From CAVQGZ01 sp963712175 (GTDB taxonomy: Bacteria; Actinomycetota; Actinomycetes; Jiangellales; Jiangellaceae), in assembly GCA_963712175.1 (NCBI GenBank), contig CAVQGZ010000013.1, positions 13,795 to 77,794 of the forward strand: 64,000 nt of DNA. Reading direction: 5' to 3'. Positions 8,134-16,589 of this stretch are shown here, piece by piece. The notes beneath the pieces are model-generated. The model did no database searches, was not told where the DNA came from, and saw nothing but the letters and a program-made list of their open reading frames with translations. Numbering within the stretch: position 1 is the first letter of the stretch; each line of letters begins with the position of its first letter. Made by a program: the position numbers and the translations under genes.

Positions 8134-9474
8134 CTAGGCGACAGCCAGTCGGTGCAGAAGCAGGGCCTCGAACAGGCAGGTGCGCGCGAACATACCCAGG
8201 TGCAGGTTCTCGTCAGGGCCGTGCCAGTTCGCCGCCGGGTCACCCGCGCCTGTGACGACGATCGCAGCCTGCGGGTAGGCCACGGCCAGCTCAGCGATGA
8301 ACGGGATCGAGCCCCCGACCCCGATCTCGACCGGGGCGTGGCCGAAGGCGTCGCGGAGGGCGCTCCGGGCGACCTGGGCCGCGCGAGAACCCAGTCCGAG
8401 CGATGTCGGCGGTCCACTCGCCGTCGGCGTGACCGTGACCTGCGCTCCCCACGGTGCGCTGGCGCGCAGATGACGCGCCAGCGCACCCATCGCCTCGTCG
8501 GTGTCCTGCCCGGGGGCCAGGCGCATGCTCACCTTCGCCCGGGCCACCGGCACCAGCACGTTCGCCGCCTCGCTCAGCCGTGGTGCATCCACGGCGAGGA
8601 CGGCCACCGACGGATGCATCCACAGCCGGTCGGTCAGCGGCCCCTGGCCGATCAGCGAGACCCCGTCGAGCACACCCGTCTCGGCCCGCCACCGCGCCTC
8701 GTCGAGCTCCGGTGCCGGTCGCGACCCGCGCGCGAGCCCGGGAACGGCAACCTCGCCCTCGTCGGTGTGCAGCGCCGCCAGAACACGGGACAGGGCTGAC
8801 AGCGCGTCGGGCGCGGCAGAACCCATGCCGGAGTGCGCCGGCTTCGACAGGGTGCGTACCTCGACGTCACACTCGACAACCCCACGAAGCGACGTCGTCA
8901 GCGCGGGCACGTCGCTGGACCAATTCATCGAGTCGGCCACCACAAGCAGGTCAGCGGCCAGCCTCTCGCCATGCTCGGCCAGGAAGGCGCTGAACGTGGG
9001 CGAGCCGATCTCCTCCTCACCCTCCACGAACAGGGTGACTCCCACGGGCGGTCGGCCTCCATGAGCCCGGATCGCAGCGAGGTGGGCCGCGATGCCGGCC
9101 TTGTCGTCCGCCGCGCCGCGGCCGTAGAGCCGCCCGTCTCGCTCGACGGGCTCGAACGGGTCGGTGCTCCACTGCTCGGCCGGCGCCGGTTGCACGTCGT
9201 GGTGGGCGTACAGCAGCACGGTGGGCATCCCGCTCGGTGCCCGCCACCGCGCGACGACTGCCGGCTTGCCACCGGACACCGCGAGCACCTCGACGTCGTC
9301 GGCTCCGGCAGCCCGTGCCAGGTCAGCCACCACCTCGGCCGCCGCGACGACGTCGGATTGCCGCGTCGGGTCTGCGCTCACCGACGGGATGCGCACCAAG
9401 GAGACCAGGTCGCCCACGGCTCCTGGGTGCAGTCGGCTGACCTGCTCGGCTAGGGCGGTCTCGTCAGGAGTCAC
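8134..9474 (-). CDS. M20 family metallopeptidase (dipeptidase / ArgE-DapE type)
   Basis: 446-residue cytoplasmic zinc peptidase of the M20 family. Metal-binding motifs appear in order: YAHHDVQP, GRGAADDKAG and EGEEEIGSP (catalytic Glu followed by a metal ligand); the dimerisation-domain signature KPAHSGMGS and the C-terminal WHGPDENLHL follow. Members cleave dipeptides or deacylate N-acyl amino acids; the layout suits the dipeptidase subgroup. The GTG start lies 6 nt after TAGGGT on a divergent promoter shared with the YgjV-like gene. Substrate unknown. Confidence 0.9.
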   Translation of the reverse strand: MTPDETALAEQVSRLHPGAVGDLVSLVRIPSVSADPTRQSDVVAAAEVVADLARAAGADDVEVLAVSGGKPAVVARWRAPSGMPTVLLYAHHDVQPAPAEQWSTDPFEPVERDGRLYGRGAADDKAGIAAHLAAIRAHGGRPPVGVTLFVEGEEEIGSPTFSAFLAEHGERLAADLLVVADSMNWSSDVPALTTSLRGVVECDVEVRTLSKPAHSGMGSAAPDALSALSRVLAALHTDEGEVAVPGLARGSRPAPELDEARWRAETGVLDGVSLIGQGPLTDRLWMHPSVAVLAVDAPRLSEAANVLVPVARAKVSMRLAPGQDTDEAMGALARHLRASAPWGAQVTVTPTASGPPTSLGLGSRAAQVARSALRDAFGHAPVEIGVGGSIPFIAELAVAYPQAAIVVTGAGDPAANWHGPDENLHLGMFARTCLFEALLLHRLAVA

Positions 9475-9508
9475 CTACCCACCCTACGAACACCTCTAGC
9501 CTGCGGAC
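9475..9508. promoter_or_regulatory. 34-bp divergent leaderless promoter region
   Basis: Minus-strand -10 TAGGGT (9481-9486) is 6 nt before GTG 9474, and plus-strand -10 TAGCCT (9497-9502) is 6 nt before ATG 9509. The two start codons are only 34 bp apart, so each polymerase footprint covers the other start site. Confidence 0.55.
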
Positions 9509-10132
9509 ATGGTGTGGGTCGAGGTGGTCGGCTGGGCCGGCTCTGTTCTGCTCATCATCTCGTTGGTCCAGACGCGCCTGCTGCGGCTACGCGTGCTGAA
9601 CACGCTGGCGGCCGGTGTCCTCGTGCTCTACAACGCGGTGATCGGTGTCTGGCCCATGGTTGCGATGAACATCGCGATCATCGGCATCAACCTCGTCCAG
9701 ATCGTCCGGTTGCGCAGCGCACGGCACGCCGAGGGCTACGAGCTTCTCGAGGTCGACCCTCAGGACGAGTACCTGCGCCACCTCATGCGCGTTCACGAGG
9801 ACGAGATCCGCCAGTTCAACCGCGACTTCGTCTTCGACCCCGCTGCCCCCGACGCTGCGGCGTTCCTGGTTCTGCGCGGTGACGAGACAGCCGGGGTGGT
9901 GCTGCTCGCCGATGGGCCGACGCCGCACGTGGCCCAGCTCCAGCTCGACTACGTCACGCCCAAGTACCGCGACTTCACCCCCGGTGAGTTCGTGTTCGAG
10001 CGCAGCGGTTGGTTCGCCGACCGCGGCTACACCAAGGTCATCGCCGCGCCGGGGGTGGATCCGCACGACCCGTACCTGGAACGGATGGGCTTCGAGCGGC
10101 GCGATGGGCAGTGGGTCCGCGAGGTGACCTGA
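9509..10132 (+). CDS. YgjV-like membrane protein with soluble C-terminal domain
   Basis: 207 residues. The first ~70 form three hydrophobic helices starting EVVGWAGSVLLIISLVQTRL, like the YgjV inner-membrane family. The remaining ~130 residues are soluble; the ending YTKVIAAPGVDPHDPYLERM followed by GFERRDG resembles the last strands of a GNAT acetyltransferase fold, but I see no clear acetyl-CoA loop. Function unknown. The start is fixed by a -10 box 6 nt upstream. Confidence 0.75.
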   Translation: MVWVEVVGWAGSVLLIISLVQTRLLRLRVLNTLAAGVLVLYNAVIGVWPMVAMNIAIIGINLVQIVRLRSARHAEGYELLEVDPQDEYLRHLMRVHEDEIRQFNRDFVFDPAAPDAAAFLVLRGDETAGVVLLADGPTPHVAQLQLDYVTPKYRDFTPGEFVFERSGWFADRGYTKVIAAPGVDPHDPYLERMGFERRDGQWVREVT

Positions 10133-10148
10133 GATCGCGCGCCCGGTG

Positions 10149-10928
10149 TCAGAGCAGGGGCAGGGCGTGCGACAGGTCAGCGCGCTCGCCCGAGGCTGTC
10201 AGGGCCCCCGACTCCAGCGCGTCGCCCCAGCTGAGGCGACCCGAGGCGACACGCACCCACGTCAGGGGATCCGTCTCGACAACCCCCGCAGGTGTGCCCC
10301 GCGTGTGGCGTGGCCCGGGCAGGCACTGGACCGCCGCCACCGGCGGCACGCGCACCTCCAGCGCGCGTCCGGGGTGGCGCTGCGCCAGAACGTCGAGCAG
10401 CGCTCGTGCTACGAGGGCGAGGGCCGCCGTGGGAACAGCGACCGGCTGCGCCGACGAGAGCGAGCGGTTCAGGTCGTCGCCGTGCACCACCAGCTCGATG
10501 ATGCGCGTCACCACCAGGTCGGCCAAGCGAGCCGCGGCACGACGGGCCAGCACCTTGTCGACGTCCTCGAGGGACGCGAGTCGGGCGAACGCGTCGTCCC
10601 AGCGCTGGTGGTATCCGGCCCCCAGGTCGCTCAGCTCCGCGGCCGCCTCCTGCGTCAGGCCGCTGATCCGCTCGGCTCGTTCGGCGTACCCCGCCAGGTA
10701 CTCGCTGATGCTCAGGACGCCGGCGTTGGCCGGCAGCGGCTCGAGGTGGCGAACGGAGTCGGCCACGACCACGAGGTGCGCGGCGAGGTCGCGCACGCTC
10801 CATCCAGGCAGCACGCTGGGGGCGTCCAGCTGCTGGGGGGTCAGGGACTCCAGCGCGACGCCGACGGCATGGACGCACTCGTCCAGCAACGCAACCACCT
10901 GGCTCGTGCGGTATCGGCGGGGTGCCAT
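10149..10928 (-). CDS. maleylpyruvate isomerase-like mycothiol-dependent / sterol-carrier family protein
   Basis: 259-residue protein with an N-terminal DinB-like four-helix domain (LPGWSVRDLAAHLVVVADS and IELVVHGDDLNRSL, carrying the histidines used for metal binding in this superfamily) and a C-terminal region resembling the sterol-carrier-protein fold. Relatives use mycothiol as cofactor, for example in maleylpyruvate isomerisation. ATG 10928 is chosen because the longer frame from 11228 would run back into purL. It lies 19 nt behind purL, as its homologue does in other actinomycetes, but the biochemical link to purines is unknown. Confidence 0.75.
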   Translation of the reverse strand: MAPRRYRTSQVVALLDECVHAVGVALESLTPQQLDAPSVLPGWSVRDLAAHLVVVADSVRHLEPLPANAGVLSISEYLAGYAERAERISGLTQEAAAELSDLGAGYHQRWDDAFARLASLEDVDKVLARRAAARLADLVVTRIIELVVHGDDLNRSLSSAQPVAVPTAALALVARALLDVLAQRHPGRALEVRVPPVAAVQCLPGPRHTRGTPAGVVETDPLTWVRVASGRLSWGDALESGALTASGERADLSHALPLL

Positions 10929-10947
10929 GCGCTGGATGCCTGAGGCC

Positions 10948-13215
10948 TCAGGCCATGGCCGCCGGCAGCGTGGCCTCCCGGGCGACCCGCAGCTCGACGA
11001 GCGGTATCGAGAACTGCTCCTGGACGTCGAGGGCCGGTCCGTCGCTGCCACCATCGTCGAGCACCCCGATGCGCTGGTGCGGGAACCGCCTCGCGGTGCA
11101 CATGTCGGTGAAGCGCACCTCCTCCGACCGGGGCACGGCGACGATGGCGCGCGCCTGCGACTCCGAGAACAGGAAGACGAACGGGTCGATCCCATCGGGG
11201 ACCCAGACCCGGACGCCGATTCCGCCACGCAGGCACGACTCGATCAGTGCCTGGGCCAGGCCCCCGTCGGAGACGTCGTGTGCGGCGTCCAGCAGCCCGT
11301 CCCGCGAGGCGTTGATGAGGATCTCCCCCAGCTCCCGCTCGGCGGCCAGGTCGCACCGCGGCGGCAGCCCGCCGAGATGGGAGTGAACCTCGTGCGCCCA
11401 CTCCGAGCCGGCGAGCTCGTCGCGGGTCTCGCCCAGCAGGTAGACGACCTGGCCGGGCTCGGAGAACGCCTGGGGTGTGCGGCGAGTGACGTCGTCGAGC
11501 ACGCCGAGCACCCCGACGACCGGCGTGGGCAGGATCGCGGTGTCGCCGGTCTGGTTGTAGAACGACACGTTGCCACCGGTGACGGGAACGCCCAGCTCCA
11601 GGCAGGCGTCCGCCAGACCTCGGGTGGCCTCGGCGAACTGCCACATGACCTCGGGGTCCTCCGGCGAGCCGAAGTTCAGGCAGTTCGTGACAGCCAGCGG
11701 CCGAGCGCCGACCGTGGCCACGTTGCGGTACGACTCCGCCAGCGCCAGGCGCGCGCCCTCGTAGGGGTCGAGCTTGGCGAAGCGGCCGTTGCAGTCGGTG
11801 GACAGCGCCACGCCCAACCCCGACTGCTCGTCGATGCGCAGCACGCCGGAGTCCTCGGGCTGGGCCAGCACGGTGTTGCCCAGCACGAAGCGGTCGTACT
11901 GCTCGGTGACCCAGCGCTTGTCGGCGAGGTTGGCCGCACCGGCCATCCGTAGGACGGTGCGGCGTAGCTCGTCCGGGGTCGCCGGTCGCGGGAGGCGTCC
12001 TGCGGTGGGCGCGTCGGCCTGCAGGGCGTCCTGCCACGACGGGCGGTGGAACGGCCGGGAGTAGACCGGTCCTTCGTGGGCGACGGTGCGCGGCGGGACG
12101 TCCACCACAGTCTCGCCGTGCCAGGTCACGACGAGGCGCCCGGTGTCGGTGACCTCGCCGAGGACGGTGGCCAGCACGTCCCAGCGCCGGCAGACGGTCA
12201 TGAACTCGTCGATCTTGGCTGGGTCGACGATGGCCATCATGCGTTCCTGCGACTCGCTCATGAGGATCTCCTCAGGAGCCAGCGTGGAGTCGCGCAGCGG
12301 TACGCGGTCGAGCTCGACGCGCATGCCACCGGTTCCGCCAGACGCCATCTCGGACGTCGCGCAGGACAGCCCGGCGCCACCGAGATCCTGGATCGCCACC
12401 ACAAGGTCGTCACGGAAGAGCTCGAGGGTGCACTCGATGAGCAGCTTCTCGGTGAACGGGTCCCCCACCTGGACGGCCGGCCGCTTCGTCGGGCCGGTAT
12501 CGGTGAACGTCTCGCTGGCCAGCACCGACACTCCGCCGATGCCGTCGCCGCCCGTCTTCGCGCCGTAGAGCACGACGAGGTTGCCCACGCCCGTGGCCCC
12601 GGACGACTGGATGTCGTCGTGGCGCATCACCCCGACGCACAGGGCGTTCACCAGCGGGTTGCCGGCGTAGGAGGGGTCGAAGACCACCTCGCCGCCGATG
12701 TTGGGGAGCCCGAGGCAGTTGCCGTACCCACCGACCCCGGCGACGACGCCGGGCATCACGCGACGGGTGTCGGCGGCCTCGAGCGGGCCGAAGCGCAGCG
12801 GGTCCATGACGCCCACCGGGCGCGCGCCCATGGCGAGGATGTCGCGCACGATGCCGCCCACGCCGGTCGCGGCCCCTTGGTACGGCTCGACGTAGGACGG
12901 GTGGTTGTGCGACTCCACCTTGAACGTCACGGCGTACCCGTCGCCGACGTCCACCACCCCGGCGTTCTCCCCGATGCCGACGAGCAGCGCATCGGTCTGC
13001 GGGGCCTTCTCGCCGAACTGTCGCAGGTGGACCTTGCTGGACTTGTACGAGCAGTGCTCGCTCCACATCACCGAGTACATGGCCAGCTCGCACGAGGTGG
13101 GGCGGCGACCGAGGTGAGCCCGGATGCGCTTGTACTCGTCGGCCTTCAGACCCAGCTCGGCCCACGGCTGCTCGACGTCGGGGGTCTCGGCAGCGTTGCC
13201 GACCGTGTCGCTCAT
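10948..13215 (-). CDS. purL: phosphoribosylformylglycinamidine synthase, PurL subunit
   Basis: 755 residues, the small-type PurL that works with PurS and PurQ. It uses ATP and ammonia from PurQ to turn FGAR into FGAM. Typical segments: YSVMWSEHCSYKSSK, VESHNHPSYVEPYQGAATG and LGGAGLSCATSEMA. Its ATG overlaps the purQ stop by four bases (ATGA, 13212-13215), implying coupled translation. Third gene of purSQL; the SCP-like gene follows at 19 nt. Confidence 0.97.
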   Translation of the reverse strand: MSDTVGNAAETPDVEQPWAELGLKADEYKRIRAHLGRRPTSCELAMYSVMWSEHCSYKSSKVHLRQFGEKAPQTDALLVGIGENAGVVDVGDGYAVTFKVESHNHPSYVEPYQGAATGVGGIVRDILAMGARPVGVMDPLRFGPLEAADTRRVMPGVVAGVGGYGNCLGLPNIGGEVVFDPSYAGNPLVNALCVGVMRHDDIQSSGATGVGNLVVLYGAKTGGDGIGGVSVLASETFTDTGPTKRPAVQVGDPFTEKLLIECTLELFRDDLVVAIQDLGGAGLSCATSEMASGGTGGMRVELDRVPLRDSTLAPEEILMSESQERMMAIVDPAKIDEFMTVCRRWDVLATVLGEVTDTGRLVVTWHGETVVDVPPRTVAHEGPVYSRPFHRPSWQDALQADAPTAGRLPRPATPDELRRTVLRMAGAANLADKRWVTEQYDRFVLGNTVLAQPEDSGVLRIDEQSGLGVALSTDCNGRFAKLDPYEGARLALAESYRNVATVGARPLAVTNCLNFGSPEDPEVMWQFAEATRGLADACLELGVPVTGGNVSFYNQTGDTAILPTPVVGVLGVLDDVTRRTPQAFSEPGQVVYLLGETRDELAGSEWAHEVHSHLGGLPPRCDLAAERELGEILINASRDGLLDAAHDVSDGGLAQALIESCLRGGIGVRVWVPDGIDPFVFLFSESQARAIVAVPRSEEVRFTDMCTARRFPHQRIGVLDDGGSDGPALDVQEQFSIPLVELRVAREATLPAAMA

Positions 13216-13883
13216 GCGGCGACCGCGGCCGTCAGCACCGAGGCGAAGAAGCCCAACCCGTCGGTGCCCGGACCGGTGAGTGCGTCGATCGCATGCTCCG
13301 GGTGGGGCATGAGCCCGACGACACGTCCGTCCTCGCTGGTGACTCCGGCGATGTCGCGCATCGACCCGTTGGGGTTCGACCCGTCGTAGCGAACGACGAC
13401 CCGGCCCTCGCCCTCGAGGACGTCGAGCGTTGCCGGGTCGGCGACGTAGCCACCCTCACCGCTCTTGAGTGGGACGACGATCTGCTGGCCGGGCTGGAAG
13501 CCCGACGTCCACGCCGACGTCGCGTTCTCGACGATGAGGGCCTGATCACGGCACACGAAGGTCTGAACGTCGTTGCGGATCAGAGCTCCGGGAAGCAGGT
13601 GCGCCTCGCAGAGGATCTGGAAGCCGTTGCAGATGCCCAGCACCGGGAGCCCCGTCCGGGCGCGCTCGACAACGGAGCGCATGACCGGCGCGAACCGGGC
13701 GATGGCGCCGCAGCGCAGGTAGTCCCCGTAGGAGAAGCCTCCCGGGAGCACCACCGCGTCGACCCCGGCGATGTCGTCGTCGCCGTGCCAGAGGGCGACC
13801 GGCTCGGCGCCGGCGTAGCGGACGGCGCGCGCGGCGTCGCGGTCGTCCAGCGACCCCGGGAAGGTGACGATGCCGATGCGCAT
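13212..13883 (-). CDS. purQ: phosphoribosylformylglycinamidine synthase, glutaminase subunit
   Basis: 223-residue class I glutamine amidotransferase that supplies ammonia to PurL. It has the nucleophile elbow LGICNGFQIL (Cys nucleophile) and the His-x-Glu of MPHPEHA completing the triad. The ATG at 13883 shares one base with the purS stop codon (TGATG), and the stop overlaps purL, so the three subunits are translationally coupled and probably made in fixed ratio. Confidence 0.97.
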   Translation of the reverse strand: MRIGIVTFPGSLDDRDAARAVRYAGAEPVALWHGDDDIAGVDAVVLPGGFSYGDYLRCGAIARFAPVMRSVVERARTGLPVLGICNGFQILCEAHLLPGALIRNDVQTFVCRDQALIVENATSAWTSGFQPGQQIVVPLKSGEGGYVADPATLDVLEGEGRVVVRYDGSNPNGSMRDIAGVTSEDGRVVGLMPHPEHAIDALTGPGTDGLGFFASVLTAAVAA

Positions 13884-14170
13884 CAGGCGCCTGCGTCAGC
13901 CGGCTGGTCGAGGGCCTCGTCGTGCACGGCCTGGCCGACGCCGACCGTGTGGTCCTCGATGACGGGATTGGCCAGCAACGTCGCGGCCGCCTCCTCGATG
14001 CGGGCGAGGGCTGCGGAGTCGACCTCGCCGTCGAGCTCGACCTCGAAGCGCTTGCCCTGACGGACGTCCGTCACCTCCGTGAAGCCCAACCGGTGCAGGG
14101 CACGCAGCACCGCCTGGCCTTGGGGGTCGAGGATCTCCGGCTTGGGCATGACTTCGACGATGACGCTCAC
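13883..14170 (-). CDS. purS: phosphoribosylformylglycinamidine synthase, PurS subunit
   Basis: 95-residue structural subunit that bridges PurL and PurQ. The segment EILDPQGQAVLRALHRLG followed by VRQGKRFEVEL is characteristic, ending with an Ala-rich tail. GTG 14170 has GGGGAG 6 nt upstream, so unlike many neighbours this operon has a real leader with a ribosome binding site. Confidence 0.95.
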   Translation of the reverse strand: MSVIVEVMPKPEILDPQGQAVLRALHRLGFTEVTDVRQGKRFEVELDGEVDSAALARIEEAAATLLANPVIEDHTVGVGQAVHDEALDQPADAGA

Positions 14171-14214
14171 GTGCGGCTCCCCGGGACGCCGGCGGACTTG
14201 CTGAGTCGAGAGCG

Positions 14215-14220
14215 AGCGTA
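14215..14220 (-). promoter_or_regulatory. candidate -10 box of the purSQL operon
   Basis: TACGCT (minus strand), about 45 nt before the purS GTG. No known purine operator or riboswitch is recognised in the 167-bp gap 14171-14337, which also holds the oppositely directed SHOCT-gene promoter. Confidence 0.4.
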
Positions 14221-14275
14221 GTCGGCGCGTCCGGCGTGTCGGACGCCTGGATCCGCCTGTGCCGGCAGGGAGACC

Positions 14276-14281
14276 TACACT
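14276..14281 (+). promoter_or_regulatory. candidate -10 box of the SHOCT-protein gene
   Basis: TACACT, followed ~45 nt later by AAAGGA (14327-14332) and GTG 14338. Confidence 0.4.
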
Positions 14282-14337
14282 GAAGTCGGCGCCTGACGAC
14301 CATCGTCATGCTCTGCCCACAGCGCGAAAGGAACAAC

Positions 14338-14739
14338 GTGAACTTCTTCGACTCCTTCATCGACATCCTCTGGTGGACGTTCGGCATCCTGGTCATGGTC
14401 GCCTACTTCTTCGTCCTGTTCCGGATCATCATGGACATCTTCCGTGACCGGAGCCTGGGCGGATGGGCCAAGGCTCTCTGGCTTGTCGCCCTGCTGTTCA
14501 TCCCCCTGATCACCGCCCTGATCTACGTCATCGCCCGCGGCAAGGGCATGGCGCAGCGCGACATCGAGGCCATGGACTCCTACCGCGAGGCCCAGGTGGA
14601 GTACACGAAGGACCTGATGAAGGACGCCAGCAAGCCCGCGACACCGGCTGAGCAGATCGCTCACGCGAAGGAGCTGCTCGACTCCGGCGCCATCAACGAG
14701 GACGAGTTCGAGAAGCTCAAGGCCAAGTCGCTCGTCTAG
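14338..14739 (+). CDS. PLDc_N / SHOCT domain membrane protein
   Basis: 133 residues. Two hydrophobic helices (about 5-27 and 40-62) match the phospholipase-D nuclease N-terminal (PLDc_N) membrane domain, without any nuclease domain. The C terminus, TPAEQIAHAKELLDSGAINE plus DEFEKLKAK, is a SHOCT module, a short helical motif used for oligomerisation. GTG 14338 is chosen for AAAGGA 5 nt upstream; the longer ORF from 14308 would place that site inside the gene. Function unknown. Confidence 0.8.
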   Translation: MNFFDSFIDILWWTFGILVMVAYFFVLFRIIMDIFRDRSLGGWAKALWLVALLFIPLITALIYVIARGKGMAQRDIEAMDSYREAQVEYTKDLMKDASKPATPAEQIAHAKELLDSGAINEDEFEKLKAKSLV

Positions 14740-14757
14740 CCTTCACGCTCACGTCAC

Positions 14758-14792
14758 AGGCAGCCCCGGTCCGCTGAGGATCGGGGCTGCCT
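14758..14792. terminator. bidirectional hairpin between the SHOCT gene and purC
   Basis: Perfect 11-bp stem (AGGCAGCCCCG / CGGGGCTGCCT) with a 13-nt loop, located between two converging genes 18 nt after the first stop and 5 nt before the second. There is no long T run. Confidence 0.8.
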
Positions 14793-14797
14793 CTGCG

Positions 14798-15718
14798 TCA
14801 CGGAGCCGGCAGGTCGCTTCCCGTCAGGCGGCGGTAGGCCTCGAGGTAGCGCTGCCGAGTGCGCTCGACCACGTCGGGGGGCAGCTCGGGCGGGGGCTGC
14901 CCGGAGTCCTTGTCCCACCCTGAGGCGGGCGAGGTCAGCCAGTCGCGCACGAACTGCTTGTCGAAGGACGGCTGCGACTCACCGGGCTGCCACTGCTCGG
15001 CCGGCCAGAAGCGGCTGGAGTCCGGAGTCAGAACCTCGTCGGCCAGGACGTAGCCTCGGTCCATGTCACCCGGCGACAGCCCGAACTCGAGCTTGGTGTC
15101 CGCCAGGATGACACCGCGCTCGCGCGCGATCTCCTCAGCTCGGGCGTACACGGCGAGCGTGAGCTCGCGCAGCTCCATGGCCCGCTCGGGGCCGACGAGC
15201 GTCGCGACGTCCTCGATGGTGATGTTCTCGTCGTGCTCGCCCATCTCGGCCTTCGTCGCGGGGGTGAAGATCGGCTCGGGCAGGCGCGAGCCGTTGTGGA
15301 GCCCCGGCGGCAGGTCGATACCGCAGACCGCGCCGCTCTCCCGGTAGTCCGCCCACCCGCTTCCGGCGAGGTAGCCCCGGGCGACGCACTCCACGGGTGC
15401 CATGTCGAGCCGTCGGCACAGCATCGCGCGTCCCGCCACCTGATCAGGGACGTCCTGGATCGAGACGACGTGGTTGTCGACCAGGTCGGCCAGCTGCTCG
15501 AACCACCAGACCGACAGCTGGGTGAGCACCACGCCCTTGTCGGGGATGGGTGTCGGCAGCACGTGGTCGTAGGCAGAGATCCGGTCGCTGGCCACCACGA
15601 GCACGACGTCGGCCGCCGCGTCGACGGAGTAGAGGTCACGCACCTTGCCCGAGTAGAGGTGGCTGAACCCGGGCAGCTCGGGTGGGGTCGCGTGGTGCGG
15701 TTCACGGGAGGCCGGCAC
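14798..15718 (-). CDS. purC: phosphoribosylaminoimidazole-succinocarboxamide synthase
   Basis: 306-residue SAICAR synthetase, joining aspartate to CAIR with ATP. Signatures: GKVRDLYSVD, VASDRISAYDHVLPTPIPDK, VECVARGYLAGSGWADY and ILADTKLEFG. GTG 15718 is preferred to the ATG at 15739: the sequence TAGCGT, 7 nt, GTG matches the leaderless starts elsewhere in the window, no ribosome binding site precedes the ATG, and the shorter product starts as PurC proteins usually do. Confidence 0.95.
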   Translation of the reverse strand: MPASREPHHATPPELPGFSHLYSGKVRDLYSVDAAADVVLVVASDRISAYDHVLPTPIPDKGVVLTQLSVWWFEQLADLVDNHVVSIQDVPDQVAGRAMLCRRLDMAPVECVARGYLAGSGWADYRESGAVCGIDLPPGLHNGSRLPEPIFTPATKAEMGEHDENITIEDVATLVGPERAMELRELTLAVYARAEEIARERGVILADTKLEFGLSPGDMDRGYVLADEVLTPDSSRFWPAEQWQPGESQPSFDKQFVRDWLTSPASGWDKDSGQPPPELPPDVVERTRQRYLEAYRRLTGSDLPAP

Positions 15719-15725
15719 GGCGATC

Positions 15726-15731
15726 ACGCTA
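15726..15731 (-). promoter_or_regulatory. -10 box, leaderless purC transcript
   Basis: TAGCGT on the minus strand, 7 nt before GTG 15718. It lies inside the longer alternative reading frame, which argues against the upstream ATG. Confidence 0.5.
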
Positions 15732-15753
15732 CTGGGCATGGTGGGATGGCCAC

Positions 15754-16569
15754 GTGGGGTTGTTCGACAGGGTCACGAGGCAGTCCTCGCCGAGACGGCG
15801 CCCGAAGGGCGGAACGTCCTCGCGTGACGCCTACGTGCCCCCGGTGCCACCTCGTGCCCCCGGCGACGAGCCGCCGTCGCCGGCAGACGCCCTGGCCGCA
15901 GCCGGAGTCGCGCCTCCACGACCGCTGGTCTGGGTGGGGACGGCCGCGTCCGGTTCGGCGGTGTGGTCCAGCCCCGTCGCGAACGGCGCCGGCCAACGTT
16001 TGTGGGCCGAGCTGCGCGAGGGCTCGGACGCGACCCGAACGTGGCCGGTCCTGTGCGGCTCGACCCCGGTACCGGCCTCGTGGGGGCTGGACCGGAGCCG
16101 ACACCCCGACGAGGTGGACATCCCGGACGCCGGACCTCTGCTCGAGGTGTCGCCGGCATCACGACGAACCCCCGAGGAGGGCTTTCGGACCCGCCTGGAG
16201 CCGACTGAGCACGCAGTCGTCGAGGCCGATCTCGCGTCCGGGTACCTCGCGCTGGTCACGTCTGTCCAGGGCTGGCAGCTACCCGTCGCCGTGGGCTTCG
16301 ACGGCGTCGGTGGGTGGACGTCGGCCGAGCATGCGGCGGTGCTGCTGCGCTGGCAGCAGCGCTACCGAGCCGAGCTCGTCTCGCTGACGGACTCCGGTGT
16401 GGGGGTCCGCGTCGGCAGGCCTCCGACCAGCCACGAGGCGGCCATGCTGGCAGCGCGCGACATCTACGCGTACTGCCCTGACGTCGTGGACCGTGGGCTG
16501 GGATCGATGTGGGCGCTGGCAACGACCATGGCTGTCTCGTCGGCGTGGTCGCTGCGCTGGGCGGCCTGA
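15754..16569 (+). CDS. DUF4253 domain protein
   Basis: 271-residue soluble protein whose last ~110 residues fit DUF4253: HAAVLLRWQQRYRAELVSLT, then GRPPTSHEAAMLAARDIYAY, CPDVVDRGLGSMWAL and the Trp-rich end WSLRWAA. The family is of unknown function and occurs mainly in actinomycetes. The N-terminal half is proline-rich then featureless. GTG 15754 is chosen because it begins GLFDRVTRQ, after which homology-like sequence starts; the frame is open further upstream (15682), so the start is uncertain. Confidence 0.75.
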   Translation: MGLFDRVTRQSSPRRRPKGGTSSRDAYVPPVPPRAPGDEPPSPADALAAAGVAPPRPLVWVGTAASGSAVWSSPVANGAGQRLWAELREGSDATRTWPVLCGSTPVPASWGLDRSRHPDEVDIPDAGPLLEVSPASRRTPEEGFRTRLEPTEHAVVEADLASGYLALVTSVQGWQLPVAVGFDGVGGWTSAEHAAVLLRWQQRYRAELVSLTDSGVGVRVGRPPTSHEAAMLAARDIYAYCPDVVDRGLGSMWALATTMAVSSAWSLRWAA

Positions 16570-16589
16570 GGGTCTCCGAGCGCCCACCG

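Noticed and set aside
5493..8255. 920-codon plus-strand open frame across purM and purF
   Set aside because: It is the antisense of two clear purine genes and has no recognisable motif; long shadow frames are usual in GC-rich DNA.
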